16,576 bases of DNA from Stenotrophomonas sp. (GTDB taxonomy: Bacteria > Pseudomonadota > Gammaproteobacteria > Xanthomonadales > Xanthomonadaceae): positions 4,514 through 21,089 of the forward strand of contig DQIG01000282.1 of NCBI GenBank assembly GCA_003525885.1. The letters are read 5' to 3'. Positions within the stretch are counted from its first letter, which is position 1, and each line of letters begins with the position of its first letter. The notes below the pieces were generated by a model, which searched no databases, had not been told where the DNA came from, and saw only the letters and a list, made by a program, of their open reading frames with translations. The position numbers and the translations under genes are program-made. This document shows, one piece after another, positions 7,897 to 14,469 of this stretch.

Positions 7897-8636
7897 GCCC
7901 TATGCGCTACCGTCTGTTGCCCCTGGCCCTTGTTGCCCTTTCCTTCCCCAGCTTCGGCCAGACCCAGGCCTTTGATGCGCAGCTGACCCGCGACGGCGTG
8001 ACGCTGAACTACCAGGACGCCCGCGGCGCCCTGGCCGCGCCGCAGCGCAAGCGGGTGATCGATACGTTCTACTTCGCCTACCTGCGCGAACGTGCGGACT
8101 TCCACCCGGCCGCGCCGTCGATGGTGCGCATCGTGATCGATCCGGCCTACACCGGGATCGCCTTCGTCGGTGACAAGGACCAGGCGGCAACGATCACCAT
8201 CAACCCGGGCTGGTTGGCGCAGCACCCGAACGACATCGACCTGGTCACCCATGAGGCCATGCACATCGTGCAGGGCTATCCGGGCTACGGCGACGCGCGG
8301 GTGCCGGGCTGGCTGGTGGAAGGCATCGCCGACTACGCACGCGACCGCTACGGCATGGACAATGCCGCCGCCGGCTGGGCACTGCCGGGCAAGGTCGAGA
8401 AGGGGCAGAACTTCGACAGCGGCTACCGGGTCACCGGTGCGTTCCTGAAGTGGGCCGACACCGAGCACCCGGGCCTGGTGCTGGCACTGGACAAGGCCCT
8501 GCGCGACGGCCGCTATGCACCGGCGCTGTGGCAGAAGCACACCGGCAAGGCACTACCGGCGCTTTGGGCGCAGTATGCCAAGCCACGTTCGGATGCACCG
8601 CCGCCGGCCCCTGCACGCCGCGGCAAGCGGCACTGA
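7893..8636 (+). CDS. Exported basic-secretory-protein family zinc metallopeptidase
   Basis: 247 residues with an N-terminal signal peptide (MRYRLLPLALVALSFPSFG, likely cut near FGQTQA). The zinc-binding VTHEAMHIVQ gives HExxH (H120, E121, H124), and GWLVEGIADYAR supplies a downstream acidic ligand (E143), the layout of the plant basic secretory protein (BSP) peptidase family. No membrane segment follows, so it should be periplasmic or secreted; substrates of bacterial members are unknown. Its ATG overlaps the GH92 stop as ATGA, implying translational coupling. An alternative ATG at 7902 would change only three residues. The tail (APPPAPARRGKRH) is Pro/Arg-rich and probably disordered. Context suggests it cleaves the protein part of glycoproteins trimmed by the mannosidase; this is inference. 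Confidence 0.82.
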   Translation: MSPMRYRLLPLALVALSFPSFGQTQAFDAQLTRDGVTLNYQDARGALAAPQRKRVIDTFYFAYLRERADFHPAAPSMVRIVIDPAYTGIAFVGDKDQAATITINPGWLAQHPNDIDLVTHEAMHIVQGYPGYGDARVPGWLVEGIADYARDRYGMDNAAAGWALPGKVEKGQNFDSGYRVTGAFLKWADTEHPGLVLALDKALRDGRYAPALWQKHTGKALPALWAQYAKPRSDAPPPAPARRGKRH

Positions 8637-8655
8637 CGCCCACGCACCACGCATT

Positions 8656-8678
8656 CGCCGGGCATTGCCCGGCGCTAC
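8656..8678 (-). repeat. SMAG/REP element with GCCGGGC core
   Basis: CGCCGGGC, ATT, GCCCGGCG is a perfect 8-bp stem with a 3-nt loop, followed by CTAC (a GTAG head on the minus strand, 8675-8678). It starts 20 nt after the metallopeptidase stop and probably acts as the 3' hairpin of the GH92 operon. The core differs from the SMAG copies flanking the RAYT. Confidence 0.75.
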
Positions 8679-8916
8679 CGCATCGCTGCCTCAGCGCGAC
8701 TGCACGAAACCGGCGTACAGCGCGAACAGCTGCTGGAAATATCGCCGCGTCACTCGATTGCGCATGACACCCTCGCCCATGGAAAGTTGGTCGGGCCCAG
8801 GGTGGGAAGGCCGGTCCGGTCCCTTCCCACGGCCGGGCCGCGTGGGCGTATTGGGCCGCAACGGCGTTGCAGGGAAATGACCGGGCGGCGTAGCGCGTGT
8901 GGCAGACACCCCTACG

Positions 8917-8938
8917 GTAGTGCCGGCCGCTGGCCGGC
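8917..8938 (+). repeat. SMAG/REP element, left half of inverted pair
   Basis: GTAG (8917-8920) is followed by TGCCGGCCGCTGGCCGGC, whose GCCGGCC and GGCCGGC arms form the stem. Its 22 bp recur as an exact reverse complement at 8946-8967 after a 7-bp spacer, making a SMAG dimer with both GTAG heads outward. Confidence 0.82.
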
Positions 8939-8945
8939 TGTCATT

Positions 8946-8967
8946 GCCGGCCAGCGGCCGGCACTAC
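8946..8967 (-). repeat. SMAG/REP element, right half of inverted pair
   Basis: Exact reverse complement of 8917-8938, ending in CTAC (8964-8967). The pair can fold as two small hairpins or one long one spanning 8917-8967. It lies between two converging genes, a common REP-dimer position. Confidence 0.82.
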
Positions 8968-8982
8968 CCGTTTCCGCGTTGC

Positions 8983-9011
8983 GGAAACAGAAACGCGCCC
9001 CGTGGGGCGCG
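8983..9011 (-). terminator. Intrinsic terminator of malic enzyme gene
   Basis: CGCGCCCC-GT-GGGGCGCG (8994-9011) is a perfect 8-bp palindrome 28 nt beyond the malic enzyme stop. On the leftward transcript it is followed by GTTTCTGTTTC, a U-rich tail. An adjacent perfect 8-bp hairpin with a 3-nt loop, GTTTCCGC-GTT-GCGGAAAC (8970-8988), overlaps the tail and may reinforce termination. Confidence 0.68.
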
Positions 9012-9039
9012 CTTCTGCAGATCGAACCGGGAAGAAGGC

Positions 9040-11331
9040 TTACGCCTTCTTCTCCGCTTCGATCTGCTTGCGGATCTGCGCATCCACCGCCGCGATGGCG
9101 GTCATGTTCAGGATCCTGCGCGAGGTCGCGCTGGTGGTCAGGATGTGCACCGGCTTGTTCACGCCCATCAGGATCGGGCCGATCGCCACGCCATCGGTGA
9201 ACACGCGCACCAGGTTGTAGGCGATGTTGGCCGCTTCCAGGTTCGGCAGCACGAACAGGTTGGCGCGGCCCTGCAGGGTCGAGCCCGGCAGCAGCTTCTG
9301 GCGCAGCGCTTCATCCCATGCGGTGTCGCCCTGCATTTCGCCGTCCACGTTCAGACGCGGGTTGCGCTTGAGCAGCAGCTCACGCACCTGGCGCATCTTC
9401 AGCGCATCCTTCGAATCATGGCTGCCGAAGTTGGAGTGCGACAGCAGCGCCACCTTCGGCTCGATGCCGAACAGCTTCATGCGGTAGGCCGCCTGCAGGG
9501 TCGCTTCGCACAGCTGCTCGGCGGTCGGGTCTTCCTGCACGTGGGTATCCACGAAGAAGAACACGCCCTGCTGGTTGATCACGCCGGTCATCGCCGAGGT
9601 CGAGGTGACCTTCGGCTCCAGCGGCAACACGCTGCGCACGTAGCCCAGCTTCTTGTGGAAGCGGCCGACGATGCCGGTCAGCATCGCATCGGCTTCGCCA
9701 CGGGCGACCATCACTGCCGCGATCAGGGTCGGGCGCGAACGCATCAGGTTCTTCGCCGCGGCCACGGTCACGCCACGACGGCCGGTCAGGCCGTGGTAGT
9801 ACTGCCAGTATTCGTTGAAGCGCGGGTCGTCGTTGATGTTGGTGACTTCAACGTTCTCGCCGATCTTCAGGCGCAGGCCGAGGCGCTCGATGCGCGACTC
9901 GATCACTTCCGGGCGGCCGATCAGGATCGGGTGCGCCAGGCCGTCATCGACCACGTTCTGCACTGCCTGCAGCACCACTTCCTCTTCGCCTTCGGCGTAC
10001 ACCACGCGCTGCTTGTCGCTGCGCGCGCGGTCGTAGACCGGCTTCATCATTAGGCTGGTGCGATAGACGAACTGGGCCAGCTTGTCGCGGTAGGCGCCCA
10101 TGTCCTCGATCGGGCGCGAGGCCACGCCCGAGTCCATCGCGGCCTGGGCCACGGCGGCCGACAGCTCCACCAGCAGGCGGCGGTCGAACGGACGCGGAAT
10201 CAGGTATTCACGGCCGAAGCTCGGGGTATCGCCACCGTAGGCCGACCCCATGTCGGTGGCGGCGCGGCGTGCCAGTGCAGCGATCGCACGCACGCAGGCG
10301 ATCTTCATTTCCTCGTTGATCGCGGTGGCGCCCACGTCCAGCGCACCACGGAACAGGTACGGGAAGCACAGCACGTTGTTGACCTGGTTCGGGTAGTCCG
10401 AACGGCCGGTGCCGATGATCGCGTCCGGACGCGCGGCACGCGCCAGTTCCGGCATGATTTCCGGGGTCGGGTTGGCCAGCGCGAAGATCACCGGATCCGG
10501 CGCCATGGTCTTGACCATGTCGGCAGTCAGGATGCCCGGTGCCGACAGGCCCAGGAAGATATCCGCGCCGTCGACGATCTCGGCCAGGGTGCGCTTGTCG
10601 GTGTCGCGCGCATAACGCTGCTTTTCCGGGTCCAGGTCGGTACGACCGGTGTGGATCACACCCTCGCGGTCGAAGGCCAGGATGTTTTCCGGCTTCAGGC
10701 CCAGCTGCACCAGCATGTTCACGCAGGAAATGCCGGCCGCGCCCATGCCCGTGGTCGCCAGCTTCACTTCCTCGATCTTCTTGCCGGTGATCGCCATCGC
10801 GTTGAGCACCGCCGCGCCGACGATGATCGCCGTGCCGTGCTGGTCGTCATGGAACACCGGGATCTTCATGCGCTCGCGCAGCTTGCGCTCGACCACGAAG
10901 CATTCCGGCGCCTTGATGTCTTCCAGGTTGATGCCACCGAAGGTCGGCTCCAGCGAGGCGATGATGTCGACCAGCTTGTCCGGGTCGGTCTCATCGACTT
11001 CGATGTCGAACACATCGATGCCGGCGAACTTCTGGAACAGCACGCCCTTGCCTTCCATCACCGGCTTGCCGGCCAGTGCGCCGATGTTGCCCAGGCCCAG
11101 CACCGCAGTGCCGTTGGAGATCACCGCCACCAGGTTGCCGCGGGCGGTCAGCTCGCTGGCCTGCTGCGGGTCGGCCTTGATCGCTTCACAGGCGTACGCC
11201 ACGCCCGGCGAATACGCCAGCGACAGGTCGCGCTGGGTCAGCATGGGCTTGGTAGCGGAAACCTTGATCTTTCCCGGCGGGGACATCCGGTGGTAATCGA
11301 GGGCGGCCTGTTTGAAATCTTCGTTGGACAT
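9040..11331 (-). CDS. maeB: NADP-dependent malic enzyme with phosphotransacetylase-like C-terminal domain
   Basis: Cytoplasmic enzyme that oxidatively decarboxylates malate to pyruvate with NADPH production. The 763-residue length matches the MaeB hybrid type. The malic domain shows LAYSPGVAYACEAI (38-51), GNIGALAGKPVMEGKGVLFQ (81-100), FGGINLEDIKAPECF (131-145) and VFHDDQHGTA (159-168), carrying the conserved Lys, Glu and Asp metal and catalytic residues. TGMGAAG (194-200) is the dinucleotide-binding loop. From about residue 430 the protein resembles phosphotransacetylase; in known MaeB proteins this part is regulatory (acetyl-CoA) rather than catalytic. It lies next to the dicarboxylate importer gene dctA in the same direction, linking malate uptake to pyruvate and NADPH supply. 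A candidate -10 lies 38 nt before the ATG; no strong Shine-Dalgarno is present. Confidence 0.95.
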   Translation of the reverse strand: MSNEDFKQAALDYHRMSPPGKIKVSATKPMLTQRDLSLAYSPGVAYACEAIKADPQQASELTARGNLVAVISNGTAVLGLGNIGALAGKPVMEGKGVLFQKFAGIDVFDIEVDETDPDKLVDIIASLEPTFGGINLEDIKAPECFVVERKLRERMKIPVFHDDQHGTAIIVGAAVLNAMAITGKKIEEVKLATTGMGAAGISCVNMLVQLGLKPENILAFDREGVIHTGRTDLDPEKQRYARDTDKRTLAEIVDGADIFLGLSAPGILTADMVKTMAPDPVIFALANPTPEIMPELARAARPDAIIGTGRSDYPNQVNNVLCFPYLFRGALDVGATAINEEMKIACVRAIAALARRAATDMGSAYGGDTPSFGREYLIPRPFDRRLLVELSAAVAQAAMDSGVASRPIEDMGAYRDKLAQFVYRTSLMMKPVYDRARSDKQRVVYAEGEEEVVLQAVQNVVDDGLAHPILIGRPEVIESRIERLGLRLKIGENVEVTNINDDPRFNEYWQYYHGLTGRRGVTVAAAKNLMRSRPTLIAAVMVARGEADAMLTGIVGRFHKKLGYVRSVLPLEPKVTSTSAMTGVINQQGVFFFVDTHVQEDPTAEQLCEATLQAAYRMKLFGIEPKVALLSHSNFGSHDSKDALKMRQVRELLLKRNPRLNVDGEMQGDTAWDEALRQKLLPGSTLQGRANLFVLPNLEAANIAYNLVRVFTDGVAIGPILMGVNKPVHILTTSATSRRILNMTAIAAVDAQIRKQIEAEKKA

Positions 11332-11368
11332 CGATGTGGGTTACATGAATGGGCAGAAGGGACAGGGG

Positions 11369-11374
11369 ATGATA
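11369..11374 (-). promoter_or_regulatory. Candidate -10 box of maeB
   Basis: On the leftward strand TATCAT matches TATAAT at five of six bases, 38 nt before the maeB ATG, inside the small palindrome-like GGGGTATCATCCCC. No good -35 is found at the right spacing, which could point to activator dependence on the elements at 11395-11427. Seen by eye only. Confidence 0.3.
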
Positions 11375-11394
11375 CCCCCGTTGGAGCGTCTGGA

Positions 11395-11427
11395 CCTGTC
11401 GCTATCCTGTCGCAAGCATGCTGCGAC
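11395..11427. promoter_or_regulatory. Direct and inverted repeats upstream of maeB, possible operator
   Basis: CCTGTCGC occurs twice, at 11395-11402 and 11406-11413, in direct orientation with an 11-bp period. The second copy overlaps GTCGCAAGCATGCTGCGAC (11409-11427), which has GTCGC/GCGAC arms around the palindrome AGCATGCT. The set covers and extends upstream of where the maeB -35 should lie, a typical activator position. No known consensus is recognised. Confidence 0.3.
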
Positions 11428-11504
11428 CGCACAATTCCGTGCCGTATGCGACGGTACCGCGACACCAGCTTCGGCGCTGCCCATGACAGCCATGGGACGC
11501 CCTG

Positions 11505-11546
11505 AAACGCCGCGGGGCCGTACCACTGTCGTGACCGGCCCCGCGG
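11505..11546 (-). terminator. Probable terminator of dctA
   Basis: Perfect 11-bp arms CCGCGGGGCCG (11510-11520) and CGGCCCCGCGG (11536-11546) enclose a 15-nt loop, 15 nt past the dctA stop. On the leftward transcript the stem is followed by only a short GUUUC stretch, so Rho-independent termination may be partial and some read-through into maeB is possible. Confidence 0.5.
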
Positions 11547-11561
11547 TACCACACACCTGGA

Positions 11562-12905
11562 TCAGCCCTTGGCCGGCAGCGCCTCGGGCAGCGCATCGAC
11601 CGGCGGCGGCAGTTCGCTTTCGCGGCCATCCAGCGCCAGTTGCAGGCGGTTGCGGTCCAGCGCGCCTTCCCAGCGCGAGACCACCACGGTGGCCACGGCA
11701 TTGCCGATGAAGTTGGTCAGCGAGCGGCATTCGCTCATGAAGCGGTCCACGCCCAGGATCAGCGCCATGCCGGCCACCGGCACTTCCGGCACCACCGCCA
11801 GGGTCGCGGCCAGGGTGATGAAGCCGGCACCGGTGACGCCCGCGGCGCCCTTGGAGCTGAGCATGGCGACCAGCAGCAGGGCGATCTGGTGGCCCAGGGT
11901 CAGTTCGGTGTTGGTGGCCTGGGCGATGAACAGCGCCGCCAGGGTCATGTAGATGTTGGTGCCGTCCAGGTTGAACGAGTAGCCGGTCGGGACCACCAGG
12001 CCCACCACCGACTTGCTGCAGCCGGCACGTTCCATCTTCTCCATCAGCGACGGCAGCGCCGACTCCGACGAGGAGGTGCCGAGCACCAGCAGCAGCTCGG
12101 CCTTCAGGTAGCGCGCCAGCTTGAAGACCGAGAAGCCGCACAGGCGGCAGACCACACCGAGGATCACCGCCACGAACAGGAAGGCGGTGAGGTAGAACGA
12201 GCCGACCAGCCAGGCCAGGTTGATCAGCGAACCCACGCCGTACTTGCCGATGGTGAAGGCGATCGCACCGAAGGCACCGATCGGGGCGGCCTTCATCAGG
12301 ATGTGCACGAGCTTGAACACCGGGGCGACCAGCGCCTCCAGGAAGTTCAGCACCGGCTTGCCCTTCTCGCCCACCATCGCCAGCGCAATGCCGAACAGCA
12401 CGGCCACGAACAGCACCTGCAGGATGTTGCCGTCGACGAAGGCGCTGAGCAGCGTCTTCGGGATGATGTCCATCAGGAAGCCGACCAGGGTCAGGTCGTG
12501 CGACTTCTCGACATAGCTGTGCACCGCGGTCTGATCCAGCTCGGCCGGGTTGATGTTCATGCCGGCGCCGGGCTGCACCACGTGCGCCACGATCATGCCG
12601 ACGATCAGCGCCAGCGTGGAGAAGAACAGGAAATACGCCATCGCCTTGGCGAACACGCGGCCCACCGTGCGCAGGTGGGTCATGCTGGCGATGCCGGTGA
12701 CGATGGTCAGGAAGATCACCGGCGCGATGATCATCTTCACCAGGTTGATGAAGGCATCGCCGAGCGGCTTCATCTTCTCGCCGACCAGCGGTTCGTAGTG
12801 GCCGAGGATGGCGCCCAGGACGATCGCCACGATCACCTGGAAGTACAGCTGGCGATAGATCGGCAACGGCTTTGCAGGCGCCGGGGCTGCGGTCGGGATG
12901 TGCAT
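11562..12905 (-). CDS. dctA: C4-dicarboxylate:cation symporter DctA
   Basis: Inner-membrane DAACS-family importer of succinate, fumarate and malate driven by cation gradients. The 447 residues show the family landmarks: SSSESALPSLM (278-288, the serine-rich hairpin motif), PTGYSFNLDGTNIYMT (306-321), FIAQATN (326-332), SSKGAAGVTGAGF (350-362) and DRFMSECRSLTNFIGNAVAT (387-406), whose Asp, Arg and Asn are substrate-site positions in relatives. Start 12905 has GGAG (12912-12915) six nt upstream, so the open frame reaching back to 13370 is not used. It is divergent from the porin gene, upstream of maeB in the same direction, and near a kinase with a DctB-like sensor, all consistent with C4-dicarboxylate use. 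Glutamate/aspartate transport (GltP) is the alternative, but the motifs and context favour DctA. Confidence 0.92.
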   Translation of the reverse strand: MHIPTAAPAPAKPLPIYRQLYFQVIVAIVLGAILGHYEPLVGEKMKPLGDAFINLVKMIIAPVIFLTIVTGIASMTHLRTVGRVFAKAMAYFLFFSTLALIVGMIVAHVVQPGAGMNINPAELDQTAVHSYVEKSHDLTLVGFLMDIIPKTLLSAFVDGNILQVLFVAVLFGIALAMVGEKGKPVLNFLEALVAPVFKLVHILMKAAPIGAFGAIAFTIGKYGVGSLINLAWLVGSFYLTAFLFVAVILGVVCRLCGFSVFKLARYLKAELLLVLGTSSSESALPSLMEKMERAGCSKSVVGLVVPTGYSFNLDGTNIYMTLAALFIAQATNTELTLGHQIALLLVAMLSSKGAAGVTGAGFITLAATLAVVPEVPVAGMALILGVDRFMSECRSLTNFIGNAVATVVVSRWEGALDRNRLQLALDGRESELPPPVDALPEALPAKG

Positions 12906-12988
12906 GGCGGACTCCGGAAGGGGCGTTTTCAGGCACGTACGGCCCCGGGACAGCACGGGAACCGTTACCGTGGAGACTGATCGCAGGC

Positions 12989-13007
12989 CCTGTGCAGCAC
13001 GCACAGG
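12989..13007. promoter_or_regulatory. 19-bp perfect inverted repeat upstream of dctA
   Basis: CCTGTGC-AGCAC-GCACAGG: 7-bp perfect arms with a 5-nt spacer, 84 nt upstream of the dctA ATG. It resembles a CRP/Clp half-site pattern (TGTG...CACA) but is one base short in spacing. It could be an operator or a 5'-UTR hairpin. Confidence 0.4.
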
Positions 13008-13033
13008 GGTGCGACCAATGGACGCCTTTGTAC

Positions 13034-13052
13034 GCGCCGGGCACGCCGGCGC
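13034..13052. promoter_or_regulatory. Second 19-bp inverted repeat, mid divergent region
   Basis: GCGCCGG-GCACG-CCGGCGC has the same geometry (7-bp arms, 5-nt spacer) as 12989-13007, with centres 45 bp apart, but different arm sequence. It borders the A/T-richer island. High GC makes chance palindromes likely. Confidence 0.3.
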
Positions 13053-13087
13053 AGATAACCTATTGGTACTAGCCCCCCGGTTCAGGT

Positions 13088-13099
13088 GGCACAGGTGCC
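13088..13099. promoter_or_regulatory. Short palindrome GGCAC-AG-GTGCC
   Basis: Perfect 5-bp arms with a 2-nt spacer, about 140 nt upstream of the porin ATG. It starts with TGGCAC like a sigma-54 -24 element, but the base pair at the -12 position is TA instead of GC, so it is kept only as a possible operator. Confidence 0.2.
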
Positions 13100-13236
13100 T
13101 ACACTGGCGCCGCACCGCCCGATCCTGGGGAGGCCGGTGGCCCGGGCTGAACGGCCCGGCGCGTCCTTGCGAAAGTTTCGGCCCCTGCGGCCGTTGTTGT
13201 CCTGTCCACACGCAATCTGAGAGAGCCGCACCCAAC

Positions 13237-14403
13237 ATGCGCCCGAATCCCACCTTGCTGGCCCTGTCGCTGGCCGCCCTTCCCGCCTTCGCCTCGGCCG
13301 CCGATTTCGACAACTGGCCGACCAAGTACACCTTCGGCGATGGCACCGAGCTGGCGGCCACCGCCAACATCGCTTACGACTACAACGACTTCTCCTCGGC
13401 CAGTGGCCTTGAGGACGACGATGCCGTGCGCCGCAAGGAGTTCGGTGCGACGCTGAAAAAGAAGGGCGTCTACGATGCGATGGTCTACTACGACTTCCAG
13501 GCCGACACCTGGCTGGACGTGTTCGTGCGCTTCGAGAGCAAGGCCTTCTTCGGCCGTGACGTCGGCCGCTTCCGCTTCGGCTACATGAAAACGCCGGTCG
13601 GCCTGGATGCGAACACCTCCTCGCGTGCCGGCAGCTTCCTGGAAACCTCGCTGCCGGTGCAGGCCTTCTACGAAGGCCGCCGCACCGGCGTGGAGTGGGT
13701 GCTGGAGCGCCCGCAGTACCTGCTGCAGGCCGGCGCCTATGGCGGCAAGGACCTGCAGGGCGACAATCCCGGCACCACCCAGGCGGTGCGTGCGGTGTGG
13801 ACGCCGGTGAAGGCACCGGGTGATGTGATCCACCTGGGCCTGGCCTACTCGCAGGAAAATCCGCGCGGCTACAGCGATGGCCGCGACGTGCACCACGAGG
13901 CCAGTGCCCGTCTGCGCGCACGCCCCGAAGCCGGCCTGACCGACATCCGCTACGTCGATTCCGGCGCGCTGGTCACCGCCGACCAGATTCGTCGCACCGG
14001 ACTGGAAGGCATCTGGATCCGCGGCCCGTTCTCGCTGCAGGCCGAAGCCCTGCAGGCCACCGTCGCCCGCAAGGGCCTGCCGGATTACACCGGTAGCGGC
14101 CAGTACGCGATGGCCAGCTGGGTGCTGACCGGCGAGTCGCGGCCGTACAACGCCGGCGCGGTGGCCAACATCAAGCCAGCGCACAACTACGGTGCAGTGG
14201 AACTGGTAGCACGCTACAGCCGTTTGGACCTCGACGACGGCGACATCCTGGGTGGCCGCCAGCACGACCTCACCCTGGGTGCGAACTGGTACCTGACCAG
14301 CCACTTCAAGTTCCAGGCCAACTACGTGAAGGTCGACGCCAGCCGTCGTGGCGTGCACAGCACACCGGAGATCTTCGAACTGCGCGCGCAGATGCACTTC
14401 TGA
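13237..14403 (+). CDS. Outer-membrane porin, OprO/OprP (Porin_O_P) family
   Basis: Outer-membrane beta-barrel channel of 388 residues. It has a signal peptide ending AFASA before ADFDNWP, alternating amphipathic strands, and a C-terminal aromatic ending LRAQMHF as needed for barrel assembly. Family features include RRKEFGATLKKKGVYDAMV (about 65-83), FRFGYMKTPVG (about 112-122), SRAGSFLETSLPVQAF (about 129-144) and GGRQHDLTLGANWYLTSHFK near the end. OprO/P proteins are known for phosphate or polyphosphate, but many homologues are unassigned. Here the position between dctA and a DctB-like kinase suggests dicarboxylate passage; this is inference from context. The start at 13237 is chosen for the signal peptide, with GAGAG about 12 nt upstream; the open frame back to 12898 is not protein-like. 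Confidence 0.85.
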   Translation: MRPNPTLLALSLAALPAFASAADFDNWPTKYTFGDGTELAATANIAYDYNDFSSASGLEDDDAVRRKEFGATLKKKGVYDAMVYYDFQADTWLDVFVRFESKAFFGRDVGRFRFGYMKTPVGLDANTSSRAGSFLETSLPVQAFYEGRRTGVEWVLERPQYLLQAGAYGGKDLQGDNPGTTQAVRAVWTPVKAPGDVIHLGLAYSQENPRGYSDGRDVHHEASARLRARPEAGLTDIRYVDSGALVTADQIRRTGLEGIWIRGPFSLQAEALQATVARKGLPDYTGSGQYAMASWVLTGESRPYNAGAVANIKPAHNYGAVELVARYSRLDLDDGDILGGRQHDLTLGANWYLTSHFKFQANYVKVDASRRGVHSTPEIFELRAQMHF

Positions 14404-14421
14404 CCCCTTCCACGTCAGACC

Positions 14422-14450
14422 CCGGCGGGCGTGCACGCCACGCCCGCCGG
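14422..14450 (+). terminator. Strong hairpin between porin and kinase genes
   Basis: CCGGCGGGCGTG pairs perfectly with CACGCCCGCCGG (12-bp stem, 5-nt loop), 18 nt after the porin stop and 20 nt before the kinase ATG. There is no U tail, so it is not a classical terminator. It may stabilise the porin mRNA end, partly block read-through, or limit kinase translation. Confidence 0.5.
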
Positions 14451-14469
14451 CCCTGCGTAGACTGCCGCC

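Larger units (their letters stand above)
8637..9039. other. Convergent intergenic region rich in REP hairpins
   Basis: 403 bp between the metallopeptidase and malic enzyme stops. It holds three SMAG elements (8656-8678, 8917-8938, 8946-8967), a terminator (8983-9011) with a second hairpin next to it, and a 24-codon leftward frame (8691-8765) that may be a gene remnant. About 8780-8910 shows only GC-rich sequence with weak inverted repeats. Confidence 0.6.
12906..13236. other. Divergent regulatory region between dctA and porin gene
   Basis: 331 bp with inverted repeats at 12989-13007, 13034-13052, 13088-13099 and 13142-13159, and an A/T-richer island at 13053-13071 (GATAACCTATTGGTACTAG) where a promoter core could lie. 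I searched both strands by eye for a sigma-54 GG-N10-GC box and found only mis-spaced near-misses. No small gene is supported. Confidence 0.55.

Noticed and set aside
9040..11505. Rightward open frames antisense to maeB (8899-10053 and 10651-11505)
   Set aside because: His/Arg/Gln-rich translations typical of shadow frames. The maeB frame has complete, ordered domains.
12991..13005. CRP/Clp binding site (TGTGC...GCACA)
   Set aside because: The spacer is 5 nt instead of 6 and the A/T flanking bases of the consensus are missing. It is kept only as an unassigned inverted repeat.
11341..13044. Long frames overlapping dctA on both strands (11341-13044 minus, 11640-12980 plus)
   Set aside because: DctA motifs are complete in a single frame starting at 12905 with a good RBS. 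The alternatives are Gly/Arg- or Gln/His-rich noise.
13087..13102. Possible sigma-54 promoter beginning TGGCAC
   Set aside because: The -12 position reads TA, and the only GC lies 3 bp too close to the GG, so it fails the fixed GG-N10-GC rule.
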